Source: Paractinoplanes pyxinae (lineage in GTDB: Bacteria > Actinomycetota > Actinomycetes > Mycobacteriales > Micromonosporaceae). Taken from it: a DNA stretch of 64,000 nt. The stretch lies in assembly GCF_026626335.1 (NCBI RefSeq), contig NZ_JAPNTZ010000024.1, forward strand, positions 62,001-126,000. The letters run 5' to 3'. Shown here piece after piece: positions 8,631-17,707 of the stretch. The translations under genes were made by a program, and so were the position numbers. How positions within the stretch are numbered: the first letter of the stretch is position 1; the number at the start of each line of letters is the position of its first letter. The notes under the pieces are model-generated. The model was given only the letters and a program-made list of their open reading frames with translations, was not told the origin of the DNA and made no database searches.

Positions 8631-9608
8631 TCAGGCCGTCTGGCGGAGCACCAGGGAGGGCGGGAGCAGGACGGTGGCAGGGACGGAGGGCGCACGGCCG
8701 TCGAGAAGTTCGGCGAGCAGATCCATGCAGCGGGCGGCCGCCTCGGCCAGGGGCTGGCTGACGCTGGTGAGCCCGATGGCCTGAGCGACCGCCGTGTCGT
8801 CGAAGCCGACGACCGCGCACTCGCGGCCGAGTTCGCGGGCGGCCTGAAGGGCGCCGAGGGCGAGGGAGTCGCTGGCGCAGACCAGGGCGGTCGGCGGTTC
8901 ATCGGTGGCGAGCAGAGCGCGGGCCGCCTCGGCCCCGCCCTGCACGCCGTCGGTCGAGGCGGCCGACGGTCCCCACGGACCGAGCACCCGATGCCAGCCC
9001 TCGCGGCGGGCGTCGCCGACGCCGGAGCCGGCGGGCCAGCCCAGGAAGCCGATCCGCTGATGACCGGCGGCGAGCAGGTGTTCCGTGGCGGCGGCGGTGC
9101 CGGCCGCGTTGTCGACGTCGACCCAGGAGTGCATGTCGGGCGCGCCCCAGGGCCGGCCGAAGGTCACGAACGGCACGCTGCGCTCGGCCAGCCAGGAGGT
9201 GCGCGGGTCGCCGTGGTGCGTGCTGGTCAGGACGAAGGCGTCCAGGTCGTACGCGGAAAGCAGGTCGTCGTAGGTGGCGATCTCGTCGTTGTCGTCGGCG
9301 GCGGTGTAGAGCATGACGCGATAGCCGGCCAGCCCGGCGGCGTCGGTGAGCCCGTGCAGGAAGCGGTCGAGCACCGAGCCGTTGATGCCGTCGCGGGCGG
9401 GCTCGATGCGCACGGCGATGAGGCGGGACCGGCCCGTCCGCATCTGCCGCGCGGCCTGGTTGACCCGGTAGCCGAGCGCGGTGATCGCCTCGCGGACGCG
9501 CTCGCGGGTCTCTTCCCGCACCACGTCCGGCGTGTTGATCACGTTGGACACGGTCTGGCGCGAGACGCCGGCCCGGCGGGCGACCGTCGCGATCGTCACC
9601 TTTTCCAC
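8631..9608 (-). CDS. LacI family transcriptional regulator
   Basis: A 325-residue repressor. The frame is open further upstream, but GTG 9608 is chosen because the helix-turn-helix begins right after it (VEKVTIATVARRAGVSRQTV) and AGGAAGG sits 9 bp before it; an in-frame TTG one codon earlier is possible. The DNA-binding domain (residues 4-50) with the hinge is followed by a periplasmic-binding-like effector domain. It lies 18 bp upstream of the sugar-binding lipoprotein gene in the same direction. It probably represses itself, the importer and the divergent debranching gene through the two operators at 9630-9671. Confidence 0.93.
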   Translation of the reverse strand: MEKVTIATVARRAGVSRQTVSNVINTPDVVREETRERVREAITALGYRVNQAARQMRTGRSRLIAVRIEPARDGINGSVLDRFLHGLTDAAGLAGYRVMLYTAADDNDEIATYDDLLSAYDLDAFVLTSTHHGDPRTSWLAERSVPFVTFGRPWGAPDMHSWVDVDNAAGTAAATEHLLAAGHQRIGFLGWPAGSGVGDARREGWHRVLGPWGPSAASTDGVQGGAEAARALLATDEPPTALVCASDSLALGALQAARELGRECAVVGFDDTAVAQAIGLTSVSQPLAEAAARCMDLLAELLDGRAPSVPATVLLPPSLVLRQTA

Positions 9609-9629
9609 CAAGTCGACCCTTCCTAGGTC

Positions 9630-9671
9630 TTGAACGATCAAATTCTGATAGGGCAGGATTGGATCGATCAA
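9630..9671. promoter_or_regulatory. Two LacI-type operators in divergent control region
   Basis: Two 12-bp near-palindromes with the central CG typical of LacI-family sites lie between the divergent genes: TTGAACGATCAA at 9630-9641 and TGGATCGATCAA at 9660-9671. Each has 5 of 6 symmetric positions, both share the right half GATCAA, and their centres are 30 bp apart (about three helical turns), on the same face. This is the layout expected for cooperative binding or looping by the adjacent LacI protein. Confidence 0.65.
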
Positions 9672-9732
9672 GTTACGGGGTTGTTTCGCACTTTGCCCGC
9701 AGCCTCGCCGCCTGTCAACCCCGGGAGATCGC

Positions 9733-11814
9733 GTGCCCCTCCAGCCCCTCCTGCACGATCTGGTGCCCACCCTCGCCGCGCCGACGTCGGCGCTCTCCGG
9801 GGCGGACGGTCAGATCCGCGCGTCCGGGGTTCAGGGGGTGTTCCACGCCGACTGCCGGGTGTTGTCGCTGGCCGTGCTTCGCCTGGACGGACGTGAGCCG
9901 GAGCCGATCGGGCACGCTGCGGCGGGGCCGGGGGCCACGCGGTTCGTCAGCCTGGCGCGCTGGCTGGGCAATCCTGGGCCCGACCCGACGGTGCGCATTG
10001 ATCGCGTACGGAGGGTCCGGGCCGGCGCGGTCGATGAGGAGATCACGATCGTCTCCACCGCGGATGTTCCCGTCACGACCACAGTCACGATCGACACCGC
10101 AAGCGATCTGGCGCCGATCGAGATGGTTAAGTCCGGAAATATCGGACGCGGTGACGATGATTTCGGGCGCGGTCCCGCCTTCGAGCAGGGCGTTGGTGAC
10201 GTCGGGCAGCGTGGGGACGGCGTCGGCGGCGTTGAGGTGCGCATCGAGGGGGATCTTGACCGCCGGGTGACGATTCCGCCGCGCGGGCGGGTCACCCTGC
10301 GCTGGGCGTTGACCGTGCGCGATCCGGCGGCGGTCATGCTGGCCGGCCCGCGCGGCGACTTCGCCCGCCCGGCCGTACGAGCCGCCGACCACCGCCTGAC
10401 CCGGCTGCTCGACCAGTCCCTGGACGACCTGGCCGCCCTGCGCCTGACCACCGCGATCGACGACGGCGACACGTTCCTCGGCGCCGGCGTCCCCTGGTAC
10501 CTGACACTCTTCGGCCGCGACAGCCTGTGGGCCGCGCGGATGATGCTGCCGCTCGGCACCGACCTCGCCCTGGGCACGCTGCGGGCGCTGGCCCGCCGCC
10601 AGGGCACCAAGCTCGACCCCGAGACCGGCGAGGCCCCCGGCAAGATCATGCACGAGCTCCGCCGGGACGACGTGAGCGTCGAGGGCCGGCTGCCCGCGGT
10701 CTACTACGGCACGATCGACGCCACCCTGCTCTGGATCAGCCTGCTGCACGACGCCTGGCGCTGGGGCCACGACCCGGCCGAGATCGCCGAGCTGCTGCCC
10801 GCGCTCGAGGCGGCGCTGGGCTGGCTGGCCGACCACGCCGACCCGGACGGCGACGGCTTCCTCGAATACCTCGACCCGACCGGGCGCGGCCTGGCCAACC
10901 AGGGCTGGAAGGACTCGCACGACGCGGTTCGCTTCCACGACGGGCGGATCGCCGACGCCCCGATCGCGCTGGCCGAGGTGCAGGGGTACGCGTACCGGGC
11001 CGCCCAGGACGGCGCGGCGCTGCTCGACGCGTTCGGCCGCCCGGGCGGGTCGCTGTGGCGGGCGTACGCCGACGCGCTCGCGGCCCGGTTCCGCGGCGCC
11101 TTCTGGGTGGACGGCGGGCGCTACCCGGCGCTGGCCCTCGACCGGGACAAGCAGCCGGTCGACGCGCTGACCAGCAACATCGGCCACCTGCTGGGCACCG
11201 GCATCCTGAACGCGGACGAGGAGGCACGGGTCGCGGCGGCGCTCGGCTCGGCCGAGATGTCCGGCGGCTACGGCCTGCGCACGATGTCGGCCGGCGACGG
11301 CGGGTTCGCGCCGCTGTCGTACCACTGCGGCTCGATCTGGGCCCACGACACGGCGATCGTGGCCGCTGGGCTGGCCCGGGCCGGTTTCCCGGCCGAGGCC
11401 GGCCGCCTGATCGACGGGCTGCTGGGCGCGGGCGAGGCGTTCGGGTTCCGGCTTCCCGAGCTGTACGGCGGTGACTCCCGGACGGAGATTTCGAGGCCCA
11501 TGCCGTACCCGGCGTCGTGTCACCCGCAGGCGTGGTCGGCCGCCGCCGCCGTGCTCGTCCTGCAGGCCTGGCTCGGCCTCGACCCCGACGTCCCCGCCGG
11601 CGTGGTCCGCGTACGCCCCCTGCCCGACGCCCCCACCGTGACCGGCCTGAGAATCGCCGGCCACCCGGTCGACTTCGCGAACGGCACGCTCACCGGCCTA
11701 CCGCCGGGGTTCTCAATCCAGGAAGCTGTCGAGTCCGACCGTCAGGCCGGGACGCTCGAGGATTTTGCGGACGCCGAGCAGGACGCCGGGCATGAAGGAG
11801 ACCCGGTCGAGTGA
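9733..11814 (+). CDS. Glycogen-debranching / amylo-alpha-1,6-glucosidase family protein
   Basis: A 693-residue protein with GTG start 9733 and GGGAGA 4-5 bp upstream. Residues 1-200 form the beta-rich N-terminal domain of bacterial glycogen-debranching-like enzymes (VFHADCRVLSLAVLRLDG); residues about 250-650 form the (alpha/alpha)6 barrel, with LTLFGRDSLWAARM, NQGWKDSHDAV and YGLRTMS blocks and the GSIWAHDTAIV end. It should hydrolyse alpha-1,6 branch points or related glucans in the cytoplasm. The last roughly 34 residues (after PPGFSIQEA) are antisense to dapB and look like read-through past the normal family end. Confidence 0.85.
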   Translation: MPLQPLLHDLVPTLAAPTSALSGADGQIRASGVQGVFHADCRVLSLAVLRLDGREPEPIGHAAAGPGATRFVSLARWLGNPGPDPTVRIDRVRRVRAGAVDEEITIVSTADVPVTTTVTIDTASDLAPIEMVKSGNIGRGDDDFGRGPAFEQGVGDVGQRGDGVGGVEVRIEGDLDRRVTIPPRGRVTLRWALTVRDPAAVMLAGPRGDFARPAVRAADHRLTRLLDQSLDDLAALRLTTAIDDGDTFLGAGVPWYLTLFGRDSLWAARMMLPLGTDLALGTLRALARRQGTKLDPETGEAPGKIMHELRRDDVSVEGRLPAVYYGTIDATLLWISLLHDAWRWGHDPAEIAELLPALEAALGWLADHADPDGDGFLEYLDPTGRGLANQGWKDSHDAVRFHDGRIADAPIALAEVQGYAYRAAQDGAALLDAFGRPGGSLWRAYADALAARFRGAFWVDGGRYPALALDRDKQPVDALTSNIGHLLGTGILNADEEARVAAALGSAEMSGGYGLRTMSAGDGGFAPLSYHCGSIWAHDTAIVAAGLARAGFPAEAGRLIDGLLGAGEAFGFRLPELYGGDSRTEISRPMPYPASCHPQAWSAAAAVLVLQAWLGLDPDVPAGVVRVRPLPDAPTVTGLRIAGHPVDFANGTLTGLPPGFSIQEAVESDRQAGTLEDFADAEQDAGHEGDPVE

Positions 11815-12471
11815 ATCATGGCGGATGGTGAGCGTCTCGCCGAGCGAGCCGAACAGCACCTCCTGATGGGCGACCAGGCCCGCGGCGCGCACCGAGTGGA
11901 CGCGGACGCCGTCGATGTCGGCCCCGCGGGCGCCGTCCACCTCTTCCTTGGTGGCGTCGGGCATGGGGCCCAAGCCGGCCTCGGCCCGGGCCTGCGCGAT
12001 CAGGTGGGCCGTGTGGGTCGACGTGCCGCTCGGGGCGTCCAGCTTGCGCGGGTGATGCTGCTCGATGATCTCGACCGAGTCGAAGTAGCGGGCGGCCCGG
12101 GCCGCGAACTGCATCATGAGCACCGCGCCGAGGCCGAAGTTGGGGGCCACCAGCACGCCGACACCGGGCTTGGCCGCGAGCCATTCGCGTACCTGGGAAA
12201 GCCTTTCGTCGGTGAAGCCGGTGGTGCCGACGACCACGCTGATGCCCTGGTCGACGGCCCAGCGCAGGTTGTCCATCACCGCGTCGGGGGTGGTGAAGTC
12301 GACGAAGACCTGGGCGTGGGCCTCGGACGCCTTGAACAACTCGTCGCCCTGGTCGAGCATGGCGACCAGTTCCATGTCGCCGGCGGCGTCGACCGCCTTG
12401 CACACCTCGAGGCCCATGCGGCCCCGGGCACCGAGAACGCCGACGCGGATCGACTCAGCCTGGTTCGTCAT
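11713..12471 (-). CDS. dapB: 4-hydroxy-tetrahydrodipicolinate reductase
   Basis: A 252-residue enzyme of lysine and diaminopimelate synthesis that reduces the DapA product with NAD(P)H. The N-terminal Rossmann motif GVLGARGRMG is at residues 10-19, and the family signature HHPRKLDAPSGTSTHTA (catalytic His and Lys) is near residue 140. The C-terminus RPGLTVGLDSFLD is the conserved end of actinobacterial DapB, so the stop at 11713 is secure. It overlaps the upstream PAP2 gene by 4 bp (ATGA) and the convergent debranching gene by 102 bp. Confidence 0.97.
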   Translation of the reverse strand: MTNQAESIRVGVLGARGRMGLEVCKAVDAAGDMELVAMLDQGDELFKASEAHAQVFVDFTTPDAVMDNLRWAVDQGISVVVGTTGFTDERLSQVREWLAAKPGVGVLVAPNFGLGAVLMMQFAARAARYFDSVEIIEQHHPRKLDAPSGTSTHTAHLIAQARAEAGLGPMPDATKEEVDGARGADIDGVRVHSVRAAGLVAHQEVLFGSLGETLTIRHDSLDRVSFMPGVLLGVRKILERPGLTVGLDSFLD

Positions 12472-13439
12472 CCGGATAATTTAGTCCGCCCGGCCCACCA
12501 GCGTTCGGCCAGGCCCACCAGCGCGAACACGCCGGCCACGTAGAGCCAGCCGACGAACACGTCGATCACGTAGTGCTCGCCCGTGTAGACCAGCGTGAAG
12601 GTCATGGCCAGCGGATAGGCCAGCAGCAGCGGCCACCACCGCTTGCGGACCATCGGCAGGAAGAAGGCGACGGCCATCATCGCGTACGCGGTGTGCAGCG
12701 ACGGCATGGCGGCCACCGGATTCGACTGGTGCACCTGCAACGCGTTCAGGGTGTTGCCCGCGCCGTGCAGGCCCAGCACGTCGAGCCCGCGGGACGAGAA
12801 GCGCTCGACGTGGTCGGGCAGGTAGCCGTAGAGCGAGGCCCACCACGGGGGCGCGGCCGGGTAGAGGAAGTACGTGACCAGGCCGGCCAGGCTCAGCGTG
12901 ATCCAGCGGCGGATGAACCGGTACGACACGGCCCGGTTGCGCACCCACAGCACCACGGCCACGGTCGGCACGGTGAGGAAGTGCGAGATGTAGACCAGCG
13001 TGGTGACCACCTCCCACCAGGGGACGTGGTTGGCGTCGTACAGGTGCTCCTGCAGCCAGACCGTGGGCACCTTGCCGTCGGTGAGCCACCCGAACATGGC
13101 CTCGTCGGCGTGGATCAGCGGCAGCACGTGCGGGTCGAAGAGCTTGTCGGCCGCGCCCCGGGACACGTTGTAGAAGACCAGCAGCAGCACGACCGGGCCC
13201 CAGTCGCGCAGGAACAGCAGGTGCTCGCGCCAGGGCAGATAGTTGCGCCAGGCGATGGTGGCCAGCCAGAGCCAGCCGAAGGCGGTGACCGGGTCGCTGG
13301 TCGGCACGCCGACCAGCCACACGAAAACCGCGAAGGCCGCCGCCCACACCGTCATGCCGATGATCCGGCGCTTGCGCTGTTCCGGGGTCACGGCGGGCGT
13401 GGGCGGCGGTGGGGTCTCCAGCGTCGTCACGGGGTCCAA
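12468..13439 (-). CDS. PAP2 superfamily membrane phosphatase (inositol-lipid type)
   Basis: A 323-residue integral membrane protein. After a short cytoplasmic Pro-rich head it has about six helices and two of the three PAP2 phosphatase motifs, AAMPSLHTAY near residue 245 (catalytic His) and YTGEHYVIDVFVGW near residue 290 (nucleophile His and Asp). The first KxxxxxxRP motif of classical PAP2 proteins is not evident, which fits the AUR1/inositolphosphotransferase-like subgroup. A lipid phosphate or phosphoinositol headgroup substrate is inferred. It is coupled to dapB by an ATGA overlap and follows the M16 peptidase gene by 2 bp. Confidence 0.88.
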   Translation of the reverse strand: MDPVTTLETPPPPTPAVTPEQRKRRIIGMTVWAAAFAVFVWLVGVPTSDPVTAFGWLWLATIAWRNYLPWREHLLFLRDWGPVVLLLVFYNVSRGAADKLFDPHVLPLIHADEAMFGWLTDGKVPTVWLQEHLYDANHVPWWEVVTTLVYISHFLTVPTVAVVLWVRNRAVSYRFIRRWITLSLAGLVTYFLYPAAPPWWASLYGYLPDHVERFSSRGLDVLGLHGAGNTLNALQVHQSNPVAAMPSLHTAYAMMAVAFFLPMVRKRWWPLLLAYPLAMTFTLVYTGEHYVIDVFVGWLYVAGVFALVGLAERWWAGRTKLSG

Positions 13440-13441
13440 GG

Positions 13442-14779
13442 TTAGCGGTGCGCCCCGAACGCGTTCTCGTCGAAGGGTCCGACCACGGCCAGCGACATCG
13501 GCTGACCCAGCAACTGGGCCGCCACCTCGTTCACCTCGCCGGTGGTGACCGCGTCGACCCGGGCCAGCAGCTCGTCGACGCCCATCAGGTCGCCGTAGAG
13601 CAGTTCGGACTTGGCCAGGCGGCTCATCCGCGAGCCGGTGTCTTCCAACCCCAGCACGTACGAGCCCTTGACCATGCCCTTGCCCCGGGCCACCTCGTCG
13701 GCGCTGACGCCCTGGGCGGCCACCCGTTCGAGTTCGGCCCGCACGAGGTCGAGCACCTCGTCGACCTTCCCGGGCGCCGAGCCGGCGTAGACACCGAACA
13801 GGCCGGCGTCGGCGTACTGGCTGGCGTACGAGTAGACCGAGTAGGCCAGGCCCCGCTTCTCGCGGATCTCTTGGAACAGCCGGCTCGACATGCCGCCGCC
13901 GAGCACGTTGTTGAGCACGCCCAGCGCGAACCGGCGCTCGTCGCGGCGGCCGATGCCGACCCCGCCGACCACCAGGTGACCCTGCTCGGTGTCGCGGTTG
14001 CGCACGACCACGTGCGGCTTCTGGGTCGGCACCCGCTTGGAACCCGGCCGGGGCGCGGCCGGAGCGGCCGGCTCGGAGTCGAGGGCGGTGCCGGCCAGGG
14101 CCTTGCGGACCAGCCGGACGACCGTGGCGTGGTCGAGGTTGCCCGCCGCCGCCACCACGATGTGCGGCGCCTTGTAGCGCCGCCGGTAGAAGCTGTGGAT
14201 CTGGTTGCGGGTCATCGGGGTGATCGATTCCTCGGTCCCCGAGATCAGCCGGCCCAGCGGGTGGCTGCCGAAGACCGCCTCGGTGAAGATGTCGTGCACC
14301 TCGTCACCGGGCTCGTCCTCGTGCATCGCGATCTCTTCGAGGATCACGCCGCGCTCGGTCTCGACGTCGGCCGGCTCCATGATCGAGTCGGCCACCGCGT
14401 CGACCATCACGTCCACCGCGAGCGGCAGGTCGGCGTCCAGCACCCGCGCGTAGTAGCAGGTGTATTCCTTCGTGGTGAAGGCGTTCGTCTCGCCGCCGAC
14501 CGCCTCGATCTCGCTCGAGATCTGCAGCGCGGTGCGCTTGTGGGTGCCCTTGAACAGCAGGTGCTCGAGGAAGTGCGAGGCGCCGGACATGCCGGGCGCC
14601 TCGTCCCGCGAGCCGATGCCGACCCAGACGCCCAGCGAGGCGCTGCGGGTGGTCGGGATCGACTCGGTGACGATGCGCAGCCCGCTGGGCAGGATCGTGC
14701 GCTTCGCGCCGTCCGCGAGGGTCTGTGTAGTAGCGCGGGCCGGCTTTCCGGCCGGCCCGCGCGACGAACTAGTTGTCAC
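13442..14779 (-). CDS. M16 family zinc metallopeptidase
   Basis: A 445-residue processing-peptidase-like protein. The inverted zinc motif HFLEH (residues about 68-72) and the distal glutamate region ETERGVILEEIAMHEDEPGD are intact, so it should be catalytically active, unlike the inactive partners of heterodimeric M16 enzymes. A Gly-rich loop GGGMSSRLFQEIREKRGLAY lies in the second half. In actinobacteria this gene follows pnp almost invariably; here it starts 3 bp after the pnp stop, so they share a transcript. The physiological substrate is not established. Confidence 0.93.
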   Translation of the reverse strand: MTTSSSRGPAGKPARATTQTLADGAKRTILPSGLRIVTESIPTTRSASLGVWVGIGSRDEAPGMSGASHFLEHLLFKGTHKRTALQISSEIEAVGGETNAFTTKEYTCYYARVLDADLPLAVDVMVDAVADSIMEPADVETERGVILEEIAMHEDEPGDEVHDIFTEAVFGSHPLGRLISGTEESITPMTRNQIHSFYRRRYKAPHIVVAAAGNLDHATVVRLVRKALAGTALDSEPAAPAAPRPGSKRVPTQKPHVVVRNRDTEQGHLVVGGVGIGRRDERRFALGVLNNVLGGGMSSRLFQEIREKRGLAYSVYSYASQYADAGLFGVYAGSAPGKVDEVLDLVRAELERVAAQGVSADEVARGKGMVKGSYVLGLEDTGSRMSRLAKSELLYGDLMGVDELLARVDAVTTGEVNEVAAQLLGQPMSLAVVGPFDENAFGAHR

Positions 14780-14782
14780 AGT

Positions 14783-17113
14783 TTAGTCGCGGCGCTCGCC
14801 ACGGCCCTCGCCGCCGGAGCGACGGCGACGACGGGGCTCGCCACCACCCTCGCCACGGGGCTCCCGCGGCTCGCGCGGCGGGCGGCCACCCTCGGCCGAA
14901 GCGGCCGGCGCGGCGACCGGAGCCTCCTCGCCCTCGGGGCGGACCTTGTCGAGGTAGATCTTGCCGCGGGCGTCGATGTCCGCGATGGACACCTCGACCT
15001 TGTCGCCGACGTTGAGGAAGTCCTCGACCTTCTCGACCCGCTTGCCGTCGCCCACCTTGCTGATGTGCAGCAGGCCGTCGCGGCCGGGAAGCAGCGAGAT
15101 GAAGGCGCCGAACGCGGCCGTCTTCACCACGGTGCCGAGGAACTTATCGCCCACCTTGGGCAGCGTCGGGTTGGCGATCGCGTTGATCCGCTCGACGGCG
15201 GCCTCGGCCGACGGGCCGTTGGTGGCGCCGACGTAGATCGTGCCGTCGTCCTCGATGGAGATGTCGGCGCCGGTCTCGTCCTGGATCGCGTTGATCGTCT
15301 GGCCCTTGGGGCCGATGACCATGCCGATCTTGTCGACCGGGATCTTGACCGAGGTGACCCGCGGCGCGTACTCCGACATCTCGGCCGGCGAGCTGATCGC
15401 GGCCTCCATCACACCCAGGATCGTGGCGCGGGCGTCGTGCGCCTGCTGCAGGGCACCGGCCAGCACGTCGGACGGGATGCCGTCGAGCTTGGTGTCGAGC
15501 TGCAGGGCGGTGACGAACTCGCTGGTGCCGGCGACCTTGAAGTCCATGTCGCCGAACGCGTCCTCGGCGCCCAGGATGTCGGTCAGCGCGACGTACTGGG
15601 TCTTGCCGTCGACCTCGTCCGAGATCAGGCCCATCGCGATGCCGGCCACCGGCGCCTTCAGCGGCACACCGGCGCTCAGCAGCGACAGCGTCGAGGCGCA
15701 GACCGAGCCCATCGACGTCGAGCCGTTGGAGCCCAGCGCCTCGGAGACCTGGCGGATCGCGTACGGGAACTCCTCGCGCGTGGGCAGCACGGGCACCAGG
15801 GCCCGCTCGGCCAGCGCGCCGTGGCCGATCTCGCGGCGCTTCGGCGAACCCACCCGGCCGGTCTCACCGGTCGAGTAGGGCGGGAAGTTGTAGTTGTGCA
15901 TGTAGCGCTTGGACTTCTCGGGCGCCAGGGTGTCGAGCGCCTGCTCCATGCGCAGCATGTTGAGCGTGCTGACCCCGAGGATCTGGGTCTCGCCGCGCTC
16001 GAACAGCGCCGAGCCGTGCACCCGCGGCAGCACGCCGATCTGGGCGCTCAGCGGCCGGATGTCGCGCGGGCCGCGGCCGTCGATGCGGACCTGGTCGCGC
16101 AGCACGCGCTGGCGCACCTCGCTCTTGGTGACCGAGCGGAAGGCGGCGCTGATCTCTTTCTCGCGGCCCTCGAAGCGCTCGTCCAGCAGCTCGTGCGCCT
16201 TGGCCTTGACCAGGTCAAGGGCCTCTTCGCGCTCCTGCTTGGCGGCGATCTTCAGAGCCTCGGCGGTCTCGGACCGGACGGCCTCGGACACGGCCGAGAA
16301 GACGTCGTCCTGGTACTCGAGGAAGACCGGGAACTCGACGGCCGGCTTCGAGGCGACCTCGGCCAGCTCGCTCTGCGCGCGGCAGAGCTCGCGGATGGCC
16401 GGCTTGGCAGCCTCGAGGCCGCTCGCCACGACCTCTTCGGTGGGGGCGGAGGCGCCACCGGCGATCAGCTTGATCGCGTTCGGGGTGGCCTCGGCCTCGA
16501 CCATCATGATGGCGACGTCGCCGTCGGCCAGGGTGCGGCCGGCCACGACCATGTCGAAGGTGGCCCGCTCGAGCTCCTCGAGGGTCGGGAAGGCGACCCA
16601 CTGGCCGTCGATGTGCGCGACCCGGGTCGAGCCGATCGGGCCGCTGAACGGCAGGCCGGACAGCTTGGTCGACATCGAGGCGCCGTTCATGGCGACCACG
16701 TCGTACGGGTGGGCCGGGTCGAGCGCGAGGACGGTCTCGACGACCTGGACCTCGTTGCGCAGGCCCTTGGTGAACGACGGGCGCAGCGGCCGGTCGATCA
16801 GGCGGCAGGTGAGGATCGCGTCCTCGCTGGGGCGGCCCTCGCGGCGGAAGAACGAGCCGGGGATGCGGCCCGCGGCGTACATCCGCTCCTCGACGTCGAC
16901 GGTCAGCGGGAAGAAGTCGAAGTGCTCCTTCGGCTGCTTGCTGGCCGTGGTCGCGGAGAGGACGACAGTGTCGCCCAGCTGGACGATGACCGAACCGGCG
17001 GCCTGCTTGGCCAGGCGGCCGGTGGAGAACGTGATCTCGCGGGTGCCGAACGACCCGTTGTCGATGACGGCGGTGCGCGATTCGGTGCCGAGAGCGGTGT
17101 TCTGCTCTGTCAT
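14783..17113 (-). CDS. pnp: Polynucleotide phosphorylase
   Basis: A 776-residue 3'-to-5' phosphorolytic exoribonuclease (also called GpsI in actinomycetes), which releases nucleoside diphosphates from RNA. Two RNase PH-like halves are separated by an alpha-helical domain; the KH domain (IPVDKIGMVIGPKGQTINAI, near residue 590) and S1 domain (LGTVVKTAAFGAFISLLPG, near residue 665) follow. The C-terminal 45 residues are rich in Pro, Glu and Arg-Gly, an extra RNA-binding tail usual in high-GC actinobacteria. GAAGGAG lies 11 bp before ATG 17113. It forms a unit with the M16 peptidase, PAP2 and dapB genes. Confidence 0.98.
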   Translation of the reverse strand: MTEQNTALGTESRTAVIDNGSFGTREITFSTGRLAKQAAGSVIVQLGDTVVLSATTASKQPKEHFDFFPLTVDVEERMYAAGRIPGSFFRREGRPSEDAILTCRLIDRPLRPSFTKGLRNEVQVVETVLALDPAHPYDVVAMNGASMSTKLSGLPFSGPIGSTRVAHIDGQWVAFPTLEELERATFDMVVAGRTLADGDVAIMMVEAEATPNAIKLIAGGASAPTEEVVASGLEAAKPAIRELCRAQSELAEVASKPAVEFPVFLEYQDDVFSAVSEAVRSETAEALKIAAKQEREEALDLVKAKAHELLDERFEGREKEISAAFRSVTKSEVRQRVLRDQVRIDGRGPRDIRPLSAQIGVLPRVHGSALFERGETQILGVSTLNMLRMEQALDTLAPEKSKRYMHNYNFPPYSTGETGRVGSPKRREIGHGALAERALVPVLPTREEFPYAIRQVSEALGSNGSTSMGSVCASTLSLLSAGVPLKAPVAGIAMGLISDEVDGKTQYVALTDILGAEDAFGDMDFKVAGTSEFVTALQLDTKLDGIPSDVLAGALQQAHDARATILGVMEAAISSPAEMSEYAPRVTSVKIPVDKIGMVIGPKGQTINAIQDETGADISIEDDGTIYVGATNGPSAEAAVERINAIANPTLPKVGDKFLGTVVKTAAFGAFISLLPGRDGLLHISKVGDGKRVEKVEDFLNVGDKVEVSIADIDARGKIYLDKVRPEGEEAPVAAPAASAEGGRPPREPREPRGEGGGEPRRRRRSGGEGRGERRD

Positions 17114-17286
17114 GTGGTGCGGTACTCCTTCGTCGAGGACCCGGCGGTCTACACAGCGCGGTTTCCGCAGCTGCCGGTCTTCGATCGAAGTACCCAGGAT
17201 TTCGTCTGCCTGGGGACCACTACCGAGGACCGGTGGCTTACTGCGTACCGCGCGGGTCCGGTGGTGCTGTATCTGCTACAGCTAAT

Positions 17287-17317
17287 CGGGGGAGCGGCCC
17301 GGTCGGCCACTCCCCCG
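17287..17317 (-). terminator. Hairpin terminator after rpsO
   Basis: A 13-bp stem (CGGGGGAGCGGCC with GGCCACTCCCCCG, one mismatch) and a 5-nt loop lie 5 bp beyond the rpsO stop. On the leftward transcript no U tract follows, so it may also serve as an RNA-stabilising or attenuating hairpin between rpsO and pnp. Confidence 0.6.
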
Positions 17318-17322
17318 TCAGA

Positions 17323-17592
17323 TCAGCGGCGCAGGCCGAGTCGCTCGATCAGCGTCCGGTAGCGCGCGATGTCCTTCTTCTGCACGTAGTTGAGCAGGCG
17401 GCGGCGGCGGCCGACCAGCAGCAGCAGACCACGACGGCTGTGGTGGTCGTGCTTGTGGGTCTTGAGGTGCTCGGTGAGGTCGGCGATCCGCTTGGTGAGC
17501 ATCGCGACCTGGACCTCGGGCGACCCGGTGTCGCCGTCCTTCGCCTTGTACTCGTCGATGATCTTGGTCTTGGTCTCTTGATCGAGCGCCAT
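17323..17592 (-). CDS. rpsO: 30S ribosomal protein S15
   Basis: An 89-residue protein that binds the central domain of 16S rRNA and is needed for assembly of the 30S platform. The full family length is present, with the conserved SPEVQVAMLTKRIADLTEHL and HHSRRGLLLLVGRRRRLLNY blocks. An isolated gene between ribF and pnp, as in most bacteria. The GGAG ribosome site precedes ATG 17592. On the leftward strand a TTGACA element lies at 17694-17689 next to a TTGGATnATCCAA palindrome (17671-17683), possible promoter parts, though no good -10 box was seen at standard spacing. Confidence 0.98.
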   Translation of the reverse strand: MALDQETKTKIIDEYKAKDGDTGSPEVQVAMLTKRIADLTEHLKTHKHDHHSRRGLLLLVGRRRRLLNYVQKKDIARYRTLIERLGLRR

Positions 17593-17707
17593 GTTCTCCG
17601 TGATTCTGTGTTGCCGGTGAAGCGGTTACCCCGCGGCCCGCGGCGTCGGGCAGGCAGGCGGGACCGGAAGTTGGATAATCCAACGTCGTGTCAACCCTAC
17701 CAGGGCG

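Noticed and set aside
13409..17362. Long open + strand frame across the M16 peptidase and pnp genes
   Set aside because: Antisense shadow of two certain genes, with Asp/Val/Arg-rich low-information sequence.
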